From positions 1-64,000 of the forward strand of contig NZ_JARGNH010000019.1 in assembly GCF_029213205.1 (NCBI RefSeq): a stretch of 64,000 nt of DNA, in the 5' to 3' direction. The stretch is from Pseudooceanicola sp. Its GTDB lineage: Bacteria > Pseudomonadota > Alphaproteobacteria > Rhodobacterales > Rhodobacteraceae. A program made the position numbers and the translations under genes. The notes under the pieces were generated by a model that saw only the letters and a list, made by a program, of their open reading frames with translations, ran no database searches and was not told where the DNA came from. This document shows positions 34,788 to 43,559 of this stretch, one piece after another. Position 1 is the stretch's first letter; each line of letters starts with the position of its first letter.

Positions 34788-35935
34788 CCGATTGGAACGC
34801 AATCAGCGATGCGGACTTCCGCAAAGAGGTGCGCGGGTTCTTTGAAGCCGAATATCCCGAAGAACTGCGCAATCTGTCACATCGTCCAAAGTTTGCCGAG
34901 ATTGAGCACTGGCATGTCAAGCTGCATGCCAAGGGCTGGGTTGCCCCGGCCTGGCCTGCGGAATTTGGCGGCATGGGGCTGAACGCGGCCAAACTGCTGA
35001 TTTTCTACGAAGAACAGCAGCGCTGGGGCGTGAACCGCGGACGGGACATGGGTATTCAGATGGTCGGCCCTCTGATCATCAAGTTCGGCACCCAGGAACA
35101 GAAAGACTATTGGCTGCCGCGTATTCTGAGTTGCGAAGACATCTGGTGTCAGGGCTATTCCGAACCCGGTGCCGGGTCAGACCTCGCCAACCTGCGCACA
35201 CGCGCGGAGATTGACGGCGACGACTTTGTCATCAACGGTCAGAAAATCTGGACCACGATGGCGCATGACGCGTCGCACATCTTTATGCTGGTGCGCACCG
35301 ATCCGGATGCGCCGAAGAAACAGCAGGGCATCAGTTTCCTTCTTGCGCCGATGGATCAGCCCGGCGTCGAGGTGCGTACGATCACAACCCTGTCGGGCGA
35401 GAAAGAGTTTTGCGAAGTGTTCTTCGACAGTGCCCGCGCGCCGAAGGAAAACCTGGTCGGCGAGCTGAACAAGGGCTGGACGATGGCCAAGGCGCTTTTG
35501 AGCTTCGAGCGCATTTTCATCGGAGCGCCGAACCTGGCCCAGAATGCTCTGGGACAGCTCGAAAGCTTTGCCCGTGGCCGTGGCGCCTTTGACGACCCGG
35601 TGTTCCGCGACCGCTTTGCGCAGGCGGCGCTCGACGTTGAGGATCACGCCGCGCTTTACACGCGTTTCGCCGATCAACTCAAGCGCGGCGAAACACTGGG
35701 CGCGGATGTCTCGATGCTCAAGATCTGGGTGACCGAGTGCTTCCAGCGCATCACCGAACTGATGATCGAGGCGGCAGGCCCGGATGGCGGCTCCATCGGG
35801 CCGCTGCAGGTCGGCAATGTCAGCGTCGACGTGTTGGCCAGCTTCTACAAGGCCCGACCGGGAACCATCTACGGCGGATCAAACGAAATCCAACGCAATA
35901 TCCTTTCCAAGGCCGTCCTCGGATTGCCTGGTTAA
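34784..35935 (+). CDS. Acyl-CoA dehydrogenase subunit (383 aa)
   Basis: ACAD with GYSEPGAGSDLANLRTRAE FAD motif, INGQKIWTTMAHDASH and C-terminal PGTIYGGSNEIQRNILSK, where GGS occupies the EGT position; the base in this branch is elsewhere in the fold (by analogy with IVD-type or ChsE-type enzymes). ATG 34784 overlaps the previous stop (ATGA). Together the two genes probably make an alpha2beta2 dehydrogenase acting on bulky acyl-CoA. Confidence 0.9.
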   Translation: MTDWNAISDADFRKEVRGFFEAEYPEELRNLSHRPKFAEIEHWHVKLHAKGWVAPAWPAEFGGMGLNAAKLLIFYEEQQRWGVNRGRDMGIQMVGPLIIKFGTQEQKDYWLPRILSCEDIWCQGYSEPGAGSDLANLRTRAEIDGDDFVINGQKIWTTMAHDASHIFMLVRTDPDAPKKQQGISFLLAPMDQPGVEVRTITTLSGEKEFCEVFFDSARAPKENLVGELNKGWTMAKALLSFERIFIGAPNLAQNALGQLESFARGRGAFDDPVFRDRFAQAALDVEDHAALYTRFADQLKRGETLGADVSMLKIWVTECFQRITELMIEAAGPDGGSIGPLQVGNVSVDVLASFYKARPGTIYGGSNEIQRNILSKAVLGLPG

Positions 35936-35968
35936 ACCCACAACAATATCAAGTGAAGGAACAGAAAT

Positions 35969-36778
35969 ATGTCGGACCGTTACGCAAAATACGACAAGTT
36001 GAAATTCGACTATCCGGCGGATCGCGTTCTGCGCATCACGTTCGACCGGCCCGAGACGTTGAATTCCGTTGATGCGGAAACCCACACCCAGATGACGGAT
36101 ATGTGGGTCGACATCGACCGCGACCCCGATATCAACGCGGTGATCGTGACCGGCGCGGGCAAGGCGTTTTCGGCGGGCGGCGATTTCAGCCTGATCGAAA
36201 ACATGATGGGCAACTCGTACGAAATCATGAAGACGTGGAAAGAGGCCAAGGGTCTCGTCTACAACATCATCAACTGCAACAAGCCGATCATTTCCGCGAT
36301 CAATGGCCCGGCGGCGGGCGCTGGCCTTGTCGTGGCGCTCCTCGCCGACATCTCGATCGCCGGCAAGAAAGCCAAGATCGTCGATGGCCACCCGCGCCTG
36401 GGTGTCGCCGCCGGTGACGTCGCGGCGATCATCTGGCCGCTGCTGACATCGATGGCCAAGGCGAAATACTACCTGATGACCTGCAAGCCGGTGTCCGGCG
36501 AAGAAGCTGAACGCATCGGTCTGGTGTCGATGTGTGTCGAGGACGAAGAGCTGCAGAAAATCGCTTTGGACACGGCTGTCGATCTGGCCAATGGTTCGCA
36601 AAGCGCGATCCGCTGGACCAAGTATTCGCTGAACAACTGGCTGCGCCAGGCTGGCCCGATCTTTGACGCGTCGACCGCGCTGGAGATGCTTGGCTTCATG
36701 GGTGAGGACGTCAAGGAAGGTGTGCTGTCGCACCGCGAAAAGCGGGCTCCCAACTTCCGCAAGGACTGCCCGCTTTAA
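35969..36778 (+). CDS. Enoyl-CoA hydratase/isomerase family protein (269 aa)
   Basis: Crotonase with [15 protein letters not shown] oxyanion loop and [20 protein letters not shown]. Both usual Glu positions are non-acidic ([17 protein letters not shown]), so hydration is unlikely; the pattern is a distinct large crotonase clade often found in such CoA clusters. GAAGGAACAG precedes ATG 35969. Position between a FadE pair and a PaaK-like gene suggests a lyase or hydrolase step, but this is inference. Confidence 0.88.
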   Translation: MSDRYAKYDKLKFDYPADRVLRITFDRPETLNSVDAETHTQMTDMWVDIDRDPDINAVIVTGAGKAFSAGGDFSLIENMMGNSYEIMKTWKEAKGLVYNIINCNKPIISAINGPAAGAGLVVALLADISIAGKKAKIVDGHPRLGVAAGDVAAIIWPLLTSMAKAKYYLMTCKPVSGEEAERIGLVSMCVEDEELQKIALDTAVDLANGSQSAIRWTKYSLNNWLRQAGPIFDASTALEMLGFMGEDVKEGVLSHREKRAPNFRKDCPL

Positions 36779-36805
36779 ACCCCGACGGCTCAAGGAGGCA
36801 TGAAC

Positions 36806-38002
36806 ATGTCTGACGACATTTACCAGGACATAGCTCAAGCCTATGCGGCCGCGGCCGAGAAGGCCCCGGGTTTGAAATCACGATTTGCAGCTGCCGGATT
36901 CGATCCGGCGGCTGTGACATCGTTGGCGGACTTGTCGCGTCTGCCGGTGATGAAAAAAGAAGACCTTCTGAAGATCCAGCGCGACAACCCGCCTTTCGGC
37001 GGATTCCTCGCTTCTGATCTGAAAGATATCGGACGGATCTACGTCTCACCCGGCCCGATCTTCGAACCGGCGCTTCCGGGCGGCGGCGGGCATGGGCTTG
37101 ACCTGCTGTTCAAGGCCGCAGGCGTGGGCGGAGGTGACATCATCCTGAACACCTGGATGTATCACCTGGTGCCGGCGGGTCTGTTGTTTGACGAAGCGGC
37201 GCAGGCTGCGGGTGCCACAGTCATTCCTGGCGGCGTCGGCAATACCGAGCTTCAAGCGCAGATCATCGTCGAAACCGGCGTGACCTCGATCTGCGCCTCG
37301 ACCGCGTTTTTCCTGACGCTGGCGGACAAGGTGATCGAAACCTATGGCCGGGATGCGTGGAAGGTGAAAACCGCCTTCCTCGGCGGTGAGATGGGCGACT
37401 GGATGGCCAAGCGCCGCCGGATCGAGGCCGAATATGGCGTGGCCACCTGGGCCGCCTATGCCACCGCCGATCTGGGCCTTGTCGCCTATGAGGATGGCGG
37501 CGAAGGCTATCTGGTTCATCCCGACCGCGTGGTGCAGATCTGCGATCCGATCAGTGGCGAGCAGGTAGCCCATGGCGAACCGGGCGAGGTTGTCGTGACC
37601 GCGCGCGATGCCAGTTGGCCGATGATCCGGTTCGGCACCGGCGACAGCGCCTTTGCTCTGGAAAGCAATGAAGATGGCAGTGTCGGCCGCATTTCTGCGT
37701 TGCAGGGCCGGGTCGGCGCGGCGGTTAAAGTGCGCGAGATCTTCGTCTATCCCCGCGTGATCGAAGAAGTCGTGATCGCGACGCCGGGCGCAAAGGCCGC
37801 GCAGGCCGTGGTGACACGCGAAAGTGACCGTGACATGATCCGGCTTTCGCTTGTGCTGGAAGACGGTGCCGACGCCACAACTGCGGAAACAGCCGCAGCA
37901 GAGGCCTTCAAATTGCATGCAAGGATCCGTGCCGATGCGGTGAGCGTTGTTGCGGAACTGCCCGAGAATGCAGAACTGATCATCAACCAAAAAGACGGCT
38001 GA
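36806..38002 (+). CDS. PaaK-like (phenylacetate-CoA ligase family) protein lacking the P-loop (398 aa)
   Basis: The downstream domains read as PaaK: VIPGGVGNTELQAQIIVETG, VTSICASTAFF, YGVATWAAYATADLG, and C-terminal REIFVYPRVIEEV. Where PaaK has SSGTTGKP the sequence is YVSPGPIFEPALPGG, so the ATP phosphate-binding loop is missing. Adenylation with ATP is doubtful; it may bind acyl-adenylate or CoA, or act as a partner. ATG 36806 has the better AGGAGG spacing than 36800. Last gene before a clear terminator (38043). Confidence 0.83.
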   Translation: MSDDIYQDIAQAYAAAAEKAPGLKSRFAAAGFDPAAVTSLADLSRLPVMKKEDLLKIQRDNPPFGGFLASDLKDIGRIYVSPGPIFEPALPGGGGHGLDLLFKAAGVGGGDIILNTWMYHLVPAGLLFDEAAQAAGATVIPGGVGNTELQAQIIVETGVTSICASTAFFLTLADKVIETYGRDAWKVKTAFLGGEMGDWMAKRRRIEAEYGVATWAAYATADLGLVAYEDGGEGYLVHPDRVVQICDPISGEQVAHGEPGEVVVTARDASWPMIRFGTGDSAFALESNEDGSVGRISALQGRVGAAVKVREIFVYPRVIEEVVIATPGAKAAQAVVTRESDRDMIRLSLVLEDGADATTAETAAAEAFKLHARIRADAVSVVAELPENAELIINQKDG

Positions 38003-38042
38003 GATCGATTCTCAATCCTCTGCGATAGCGGCAGGAACAGAT

Positions 38043-38071
38043 GGGCGGCTGGGCAACTTGCCGCCCTTTTT
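38043..38071 (+). terminator. Rho-independent terminator
   Basis: GGGCGGC (38043-38049) and GCCGCCC (38060-38066) form a perfect 7-bp stem with a 10-nt loop followed by TTTTT (38067-38071). It ends the 32511-38002 operon. Confidence 0.85.
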
Positions 38072-38074
38072 CGT

Positions 38075-38206
38075 CAGGCGCAGCACGCATCTTGGGCGGC
38101 ATGGTACTTCCGCGAAAGCGTACTGAACGTTATCGCGCCGGTCAGCGAGGAGCTGATCCTCTCCTACGTGGCCGAGAAGGCACTGGGGATTCCAAACTCC
38201 TACTGA
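38075..38206 (+). pseudogene. C-terminal remnant of an acyl-CoA dehydrogenase (44 codons)
   Basis: The frame without start codon encodes WYFRESVLNVIAPVSEELIL and then SYVAEKALGIPNSY followed by TGA (38204-38206). It matches the last residues of the dehydrogenase at 58845-60005 (RTAPVNRELCLSFIGEKVMG then LPRSY) position by position. The remainder of the gene is missing and the terminator at 38043 stands directly before it, so this is a leftover of a deleted gene. Confidence 0.72.
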
Positions 38207-38242
38207 CCCTTCGCGCCCGTATCGCGATCCCGCCGGGTCGTG

Positions 38243-38276
38243 CCCACCCTCGACGCTGACGACCGTCGAGGGTGGG
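38243..38276. repeat. 13-bp perfect inverted repeat
   Basis: CCCACCCTCGACG (38243-38255) and CGTCGAGGGTGGG (38264-38276) with an 8-nt loop. It lies 18 bp before the end of the leftward dehydrogenase gene. There is no T run on the leftward side; on the rightward side CTTTTT follows 13 bp later. It may block convergent read-through or be a structural scar. Confidence 0.6.
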
Positions 38277-38293
38277 GCGGCCAAGGCCCTTTT

Positions 38294-39460
38294 TCAGAAC
38301 GCGTTCAACCCGGTCAGGTTTCGCCCGATCACCAGCTTCTGAATTTCGGTGGTGCCGTCTGGAATCGGCATGACCTTGGCATTGCGGAAATGCCGCTCAA
38401 CGGGAAACTCCTTGGTGATGCCGTTGCCGCCGTGGATTTGCACCGCTTTGCCGGCGATTTCGACAGCCATCTCGGTCGCATACCATTTTGCCATCGAGGT
38501 CTGGGTGTCGCAGCGCACGCCCAGATCCAAGAGTTGCAGCCCGCGTTGGCACAAAAGCCGACCGGCATCGAGATGGGTGGCCATGTCCGCCAGATAGCCC
38601 TGGATCAACTGATGCCCGCCAATCGGTTTGCCATGCTGCTCGCGTTCCTGGGCATATTTGACCGCACATTCCAGCGCCGCCTGAGCGATGCCGATGCTGG
38701 TCAGTCCAACAAACACACGCGCGCTTTCAAACAGCTTCAAGGTCTGGAACAGACCGCCGCCGGAATTGCCCAGAACGTGGGCCTCCGTGGTTTCGGCCTG
38801 ATCAAAGAACAATTCGCAGGTCGAGGCACCGACAAGCCCCATCTTGCGCAACTCGCGGCTTTCATAACCGCCGGTGTCGCGGTCGACGATGACCATGGAA
38901 ATCCCGTCATCCAGATTGCACACCACAATGGCAAAGTCCGATTGGGCCCCATTGGAAATCCAGAGCTTCTGTCCGGTGACGAAAATCTTGCCCCCCTTGC
39001 GTTCTGCGCGGGTCTTGACCTCGCGCACGTTCGAGCCGACTTCCGGCTCGGAAATGCAGGTGGCGCAAATGCGTTCGCTGCGCAGGAGTGGCTTCAGATA
39101 GGCCTCTTTTTGCGCCGCGTCGCCCAAAAGGTTGACCGCAAACACCGCGTGGCCCTGGATCAGCACCGCAATCGCCAGATCGGCCCAGATCCGGGCGAGT
39201 TCTTCGTAGAGGATGCCATAGGTCATGCGGTCGATCCCGGCGCCGCCGTCCTCTTCGGGGATAAGGCCGCTGATCAGCCCGAATTCCTCGACCTTGGCGA
39301 ACAGGGATTTCAGCGTTTCCGCATCGGGCGGGTGGCCGAGGTTTTCGTATTTCTCGGCCAGCGGCGCGAATTCCGCCTCGGCCATCTTGCGGAAGTTTTC
39401 CAGCAACATGCGTTGCTCGTCTGAATAGATTGCCTGAGCGGCGGCGATCACGTTTTCCAT
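38294..39460 (-). CDS. Acyl-CoA dehydrogenase with Asp at the base position (388 aa)
   Basis: Full-length ACAD with CISEPEVGSNVREVKTRAE FAD motif, LWISNGAQSDFAIVV, and QIHGGNGITKEFPVER. The catalytic motif reads IPDGTTEIQKLVIGR, so Asp replaces the usual Glu. ATG 39460 has AAGGAAAAG upstream; the longer frame to 39667 lies over the thiolase gene. Third gene of a leftward operon crotonase-thiolase-dehydrogenase. Confidence 0.92.
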   Translation of the reverse strand: MENVIAAAQAIYSDEQRMLLENFRKMAEAEFAPLAEKYENLGHPPDAETLKSLFAKVEEFGLISGLIPEEDGGAGIDRMTYGILYEELARIWADLAIAVLIQGHAVFAVNLLGDAAQKEAYLKPLLRSERICATCISEPEVGSNVREVKTRAERKGGKIFVTGQKLWISNGAQSDFAIVVCNLDDGISMVIVDRDTGGYESRELRKMGLVGASTCELFFDQAETTEAHVLGNSGGGLFQTLKLFESARVFVGLTSIGIAQAALECAVKYAQEREQHGKPIGGHQLIQGYLADMATHLDAGRLLCQRGLQLLDLGVRCDTQTSMAKWYATEMAVEIAGKAVQIHGGNGITKEFPVERHFRNAKVMPIPDGTTEIQKLVIGRNLTGLNAF

Positions 39461-39476
39461 TGTTCTTTTCCTTGTT

Positions 39477-40715
39477 TCAGCGGCCCAGAATGGTGACGCA
39501 GGCGGCAGCTTCCTCGACGCCGTGCAGGCCGCCGCCGTTTTCGGCAATCGCGTTTTGCGCGCCTTCAACCTGGCGCGCGCCAGCTTCGCCGCGCAGTTGT
39601 GTGACCAGTTCAAAGATCTGGCCGATCCCGGTGGCCCCGACCGGGTGCCCCTTGGATTCCAGCCCACCGGAGGGGTTTACCGGGATCCGTCCGCCGATAC
39701 TGGTTTCTCCACGCAGGCTGGCCGGGCCACCCTCGCCAAATGCCACAAAGCCGAGGTTTTCGATCTGGATCACCTCGCCCACGGCGGTGGCATCGTGCAC
39801 CTCGGCAACCGACATGTCCTCGGGGCCAAGCCCGGCCTGTTCATAGGCCTGAAGCGCCGCCAGGCGGGTCAGGTGATTTTCAAAATCCTCCGGCGGACGG
39901 TCGGTGCCGGAGCGCAGGATCGCCGCCTTGACCTTGATCGCGCGGGCCGGATCGAGCCCCAGCCGCTTCAGCCCCTCACCGGTGCAAAGCACGGCGGCCG
40001 CCGCGCCGTCGGAGATCGGCGCGCACATCGGCAGGGTCAGCGGGTAGGTAATGGGCGGCGCGTGCAAAACCTGTTCGATGGTCATCGCATCGCGGTATTG
40101 CGCCAGTGGATTATGCGCCGAATGCGCGTGGTTCTTGGCCGAGACGGCGGCGAACTGTTCCTGCGTGGTGCCAAAGGTCTTCATGTGCAGCCGCGCGAAG
40201 CCTGCATAGACATCCATGAATACACTATAGGGTTTGGGCGACTTCGACCCTTCGGGTTCCTCGACCCCGGCGCCCAGATCGGCCAGACGCTGCGCGACCT
40301 CTTCGCCGTTGCTGACGTCCCAGCCGCTGTCAAAGGCCGAAAACATCAGCGCACGGTCATCGGAATACATCTTCTCGGCGCCCACAGCCAGGCAGCAATC
40401 GCCATTGCCGGCCTTGAGGAAATCGACCGCCAGCTTGAAACCGGTCGAGGCGCTGGCGCAGGCGTTTTCGACATTGACTACCGGAATGCCCTGAATACCC
40501 ATCTCGCGCAGCGCGATCTCACCCCGGATCATGTGCTGGCCTTCCATATGGCCCTGCACCGCGTTCGAGAAGAACGCGCCGTCGATGCGATCGGCCGTCA
40601 CCCCGGCGTCGGTCAGTGCGGCGGCGACGGCCTCGCCCGTCATGTCCTTGATCGATTTGTCCCGGAATTTTCCGAACGGCGTCATCCCGACGCCAACAAC
40701 GTAGATGTCCTGCAT
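39477..40715 (-). CDS. Acetyl-CoA acyltransferase (thiolase, SCP-x type, 412 aa)
   Basis: Unlike the two Cys-less relatives in this window, this thiolase keeps the nucleophile: NVENACASASTGFKLAVDFL (Cys near residue 85). GGLESKGHPVGATGIGQ carries the activating His and IAENGGGLHG the C-terminal loop. It would cleave a 3-ketoacyl-CoA with CoA to acetyl- or propionyl-CoA. GGAGAC precedes ATG 40715, and it lies 15 bp after the crotonase and 16 bp before the dehydrogenase, in one operon. Length is normal for SCP-x-like thiolase domains. Confidence 0.93.
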   Translation of the reverse strand: MQDIYVVGVGMTPFGKFRDKSIKDMTGEAVAAALTDAGVTADRIDGAFFSNAVQGHMEGQHMIRGEIALREMGIQGIPVVNVENACASASTGFKLAVDFLKAGNGDCCLAVGAEKMYSDDRALMFSAFDSGWDVSNGEEVAQRLADLGAGVEEPEGSKSPKPYSVFMDVYAGFARLHMKTFGTTQEQFAAVSAKNHAHSAHNPLAQYRDAMTIEQVLHAPPITYPLTLPMCAPISDGAAAAVLCTGEGLKRLGLDPARAIKVKAAILRSGTDRPPEDFENHLTRLAALQAYEQAGLGPEDMSVAEVHDATAVGEVIQIENLGFVAFGEGGPASLRGETSIGGRIPVNPSGGLESKGHPVGATGIGQIFELVTQLRGEAGARQVEGAQNAIAENGGGLHGVEEAAACVTILGR

Positions 40716-40730
40716 CTTGCAGTCTCCTTT

Positions 40731-41519
40731 TCAGTAACCGCGAAACTGCGGTTTGCGCTTTTCATTGAAAGCCGCCAGCCCTTCGCGCATGTCCCAGGAA
40801 CGCATATGCGCGCGCAGGTTCAGCATCTCTTCGGCCAGGGCGGCGGTTTCGTCCACGTTCAGCGACCGGTTCGCCACCTTCTTCATGCGGCGCAACACAG
40901 CGGGGCTCTTGTCCGACAACCGGTCGGTGAAAGCCTGTACGGCGGCGCGCAATTCCGCGTCCGGCACGACGGTGTTGACCAGCCCCCAGTCCATCATGAC
41001 CTGCGCCGATACGTTTTCGCCCGAGAACAGCAGGTATTTGGCCCGGTTCAGCCCGATCCGGCGCGGCAGGATCGCTGCGCCCCCGGCACCGGGAAAGACA
41101 CCGAAATTGGAATGGGCATCGCCCAGTTTCGCGCTTTCGCCAGCAAAGACCAGATCGCAGGCCATCACCATTTCAAGGCCGCCGGCCATTGCCAGCCCGT
41201 TCACGGCGGCAATCACGGGTTTGGGGCCATCGCGCATCAACCCGAAGGTGTGGTCGACCAGATCAAGCAGATCCGGCTCGCCGGGTTCATGTTTGGCGCC
41301 CGCAACCTCCTTCAGATCGGCACCGGCGCAGAACGCCCGACCCGACCCGGTCAGGACGATGGCGCGCACCGCGTCATCGGCAATCGCCGTTTCCAGAGCG
41401 GCGGTCATCTCGCGCAGCATCTGCGTGGACATGGCGTTCAACTGATCGGTCCGCTGGAAGGTGATCCATTCGGTTCTAGCCACACGTTCGACGGACAGGG
41501 CCTGGGGGGCTTCAGTCAC
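40731..41519 (-). CDS. Enoyl-CoA hydratase family protein (262 aa)
   Basis: Crotonase with FCAGADLKEVAG and AGGLEMVMACD, where the first catalytic Glu is present. The second position reads DAHSNFGVFPG, without Glu. The GTG start at 41519 is preceded by a textbook AGGAGG with 5-bp spacing; the longer frame to 41639 has no conserved residues and runs into the divergent gene. First gene of the leftward operon, divergent from the CoA-transferase at 41632. Confidence 0.9.
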   Translation of the reverse strand: MTEAPQALSVERVARTEWITFQRTDQLNAMSTQMLREMTAALETAIADDAVRAIVLTGSGRAFCAGADLKEVAGAKHEPGEPDLLDLVDHTFGLMRDGPKPVIAAVNGLAMAGGLEMVMACDLVFAGESAKLGDAHSNFGVFPGAGGAAILPRRIGLNRAKYLLFSGENVSAQVMMDWGLVNTVVPDAELRAAVQAFTDRLSDKSPAVLRRMKKVANRSLNVDETAALAEEMLNLRAHMRSWDMREGLAAFNEKRKPQFRGY

Positions 41520-41631
41520 GTTAACCTCCTGAAGAACAAAGATGATTTCTGTTTTCGGCTTGCCTTTTGCGGCGGATTGCGCTGCTATGGGGTGGTCCCG
41601 CACGCGGAAAAAACAAGACCTGGAGCCTGAT

Positions 41632-42735
41632 ATGAGCACTGCACCCCTGGCCGGCCTGAAAATCCTCAGCCTCGCCGAACAATTCCCCGGTCCCTATGCG
41701 ACCATGCTGTTGTCGGACATGGGGGCCGAGGTGATCATGATCGAACGACCGGGGGTCGGCGATCCGGCCCGGCAATTTCCACCGCTGTTCAGGGCGCTGA
41801 ACCGTGGCAAGCGCAGCGTGGCGCTCGACTTGAAATCCGCCGATGGCCTCGCACAATTTCGCACCCTTGCGCAAACCGCCGATGTCATCGTTGAAGGGTT
41901 CCGCCCCGGAAAGCTCGCGGCGCTCGGTGCCGGGTTCGAGGACATCCGCAAGATCAATCCGAGCCTCGTTTACGTGTCGATTTCGGGATACGGGCAGGAT
42001 GGACCTTATCGAGACAGGGCAGGGCACGATCTGAGCTATGAAGGGGTCGGTGGTCTGCTGGCCGATCAGGCGGATGCCGGGCAGGCCGGACCGCTGCCGA
42101 CCGTCCCCTTGGCGGATATTGGCGCGGCGCTGTTTGCGGCCATCGCAATCCTGTCGGCGGTTGTCTCCAGTCAGCGCACGGGGCAGGGGCGTTACGTGGA
42201 TGTCTCGATGTCGGACGCCGTGGTCTCCATGCTCACCGCCTTCCTTGTTCCGGCGGCCAATGGCACGCCGCTTGGCGAGTTCATCGCCGAACCGGCCTAT
42301 GGCGTGTTTACCTGCAAGGACGGCAAGTTGATGACGTTGTCTATCGCGCATGAGGACTGGTTCTGGACACCGTTCTGCAATGTGATCGGCAAGCCGGAGC
42401 TTGCTGGATTGAAAGGTCGCGAGCGTGTCGCCCGTAAGGACGCGCTGCGCGAAGAGATCGCGGCGGTGCTGGTCAGCAAGACGCGCAATGACTGGGGCGA
42501 TCAGTTCGACCGCGCCGGCGTGCCCTGGGGCCCGCTCCATTCGCTCGTTGAAACGCTTGATGACCCGCATGTGCGTGCGCGCCAGCTGCTGCGCACCATG
42601 ACGCAGGACGGCGGCAAGACCGAAACCTTCCTGGTCCAGCCGTTGAAGTTCGACAATTTTGACTCCGAGATTTCGGGCCTGCCTCCGGAGATCGGCGCCG
42701 ACAATGACAGCGTCTTTGCGGGCGGCTCCGATTGA
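41632..42735 (+). CDS. CaiB/BaiF family III CoA-transferase (367 aa)
   Basis: Family III CoA-transferase or racemase with LKILSLAEQFPGPYATMLLS, EVIMIERPGVGDPARQ, AGHDLSYEGVGGLL and VDVSMSDAVVSML. The AGHDLSYE pattern belongs to the branch that includes alpha-methylacyl-CoA racemase. It stands alone on the + strand between two leftward operons, with 112 bp before it that lack the CTAAC-N4-GTTAG palindrome. The ATG at 41632 is chosen on homology to the conserved N-terminus. Confidence 0.9.
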   Translation: MSTAPLAGLKILSLAEQFPGPYATMLLSDMGAEVIMIERPGVGDPARQFPPLFRALNRGKRSVALDLKSADGLAQFRTLAQTADVIVEGFRPGKLAALGAGFEDIRKINPSLVYVSISGYGQDGPYRDRAGHDLSYEGVGGLLADQADAGQAGPLPTVPLADIGAALFAAIAILSAVVSSQRTGQGRYVDVSMSDAVVSMLTAFLVPAANGTPLGEFIAEPAYGVFTCKDGKLMTLSIAHEDWFWTPFCNVIGKPELAGLKGRERVARKDALREEIAAVLVSKTRNDWGDQFDRAGVPWGPLHSLVETLDDPHVRARQLLRTMTQDGGKTETFLVQPLKFDNFDSEISGLPPEIGADNDSVFAGGSD

Positions 42736-42757
42736 CGGCCACCCCCCGCATTTGGCG

Positions 42758-43546
42758 CTAGCAGGCAAAGGAATACCCGCCATTCACCGGATAGGTCTGT
42801 CCGGTGATCCAGCTGGCGGCATCCGAGCAGAGAAACAGGATCATGCCGGCGGGGTCTTCCGGCTCGCCCAGCCGGCGGATCACATATTGCGACAGCGCCC
42901 GCTTTTCGGTCTCGGCGTCGGGGAGCAGATCGGCGACCGCCGGGGTTCTGGTGCCGCCCAGGGCGACGCAATTTGCGGTGATGCCAAATCGGCCACCGGC
43001 CTTTGCAATGGCGCGCATGAAACCTGCCGCCCCGGCCTTGGCACCGGAGTACACCGCCAGATGCGGCTCGCCCACGCGGCCCGCGTCCGAGATCACCGTC
43101 ACGATACGCCCATAGCCGCCTTTGACCATCAGCGGCATCGCATGGCGGGTGCAGTTTAGAACCCCATCGAAATTGGTGGCCATCCAGCGGCGCCATTCCG
43201 ACGGGTCCGATTCCCAGAACGGAACCAGGTCGTCAAGCCGCGACGTCGGCCCGGCGTTGCCCGCGTTATTGACCAGAATATCCACGCTGCCGAAGGTTTC
43301 CTGTACCTTGGCAAAGGCCGCGCCGACCGCTTCGAAATCGGACACGTCAAAAGCGAGCGGGAGCGCCTTTGCGCCTGCCGCTTCCACTTCGGCAGCAACG
43401 CTTTCGGCGCGCTCGGCGTGGAAATCGTTGATCACAACGGCGCCTGCGCCGTGCTGGGCCAGATAAAGCGCGACCTGTCGGCCCACGCCCTGACCGGCCC
43501 CGGTTACAAATGCAGTACGTCCCTTGATGTCGAGTAGCTCACTCAT
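42758..43546 (-). CDS. Short-chain dehydrogenase/reductase (262 aa)
   Basis: Classical SDR with TGAGQGVG (residues 15-22), NNAGNAG, and active-site YSGAK. A trailing NGGYSFAC is the typical C-terminus. Asp after the second strand (NDFHAER) indicates NAD preference. ATG 43546 has AGGAA upstream. It is the last gene of the ABC transporter operon (13 bp behind the LivF-type gene), so it probably acts on the imported or activated compound. Confidence 0.9.
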   Translation of the reverse strand: MSELLDIKGRTAFVTGAGQGVGRQVALYLAQHGAGAVVINDFHAERAESVAAEVEAAGAKALPLAFDVSDFEAVGAAFAKVQETFGSVDILVNNAGNAGPTSRLDDLVPFWESDPSEWRRWMATNFDGVLNCTRHAMPLMVKGGYGRIVTVISDAGRVGEPHLAVYSGAKAGAAGFMRAIAKAGGRFGITANCVALGGTRTPAVADLLPDAETEKRALSQYVIRRLGEPEDPAGMILFLCSDAASWITGQTYPVNGGYSFAC

Positions 43547-43559
43547 AGCAATTCCTTTC

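Noticed and set aside
36806-38002. Calling the loop-less PaaK homologue a pseudogene
   Set aside because: The frame is complete, has a good ribosome-binding site, sits in a tight operon ended by a terminator, and only the P-loop is changed, which looks like divergence rather than decay.
39522-41630. Open frame of about 700 codons on the + strand
   Set aside because: It is the antisense of the thiolase and crotonase genes; residues show the His/Arg/Gly-rich composition of a GC-rich shadow frame and no domain, while the opposite strand has catalytic motifs and ribosome-binding sites.
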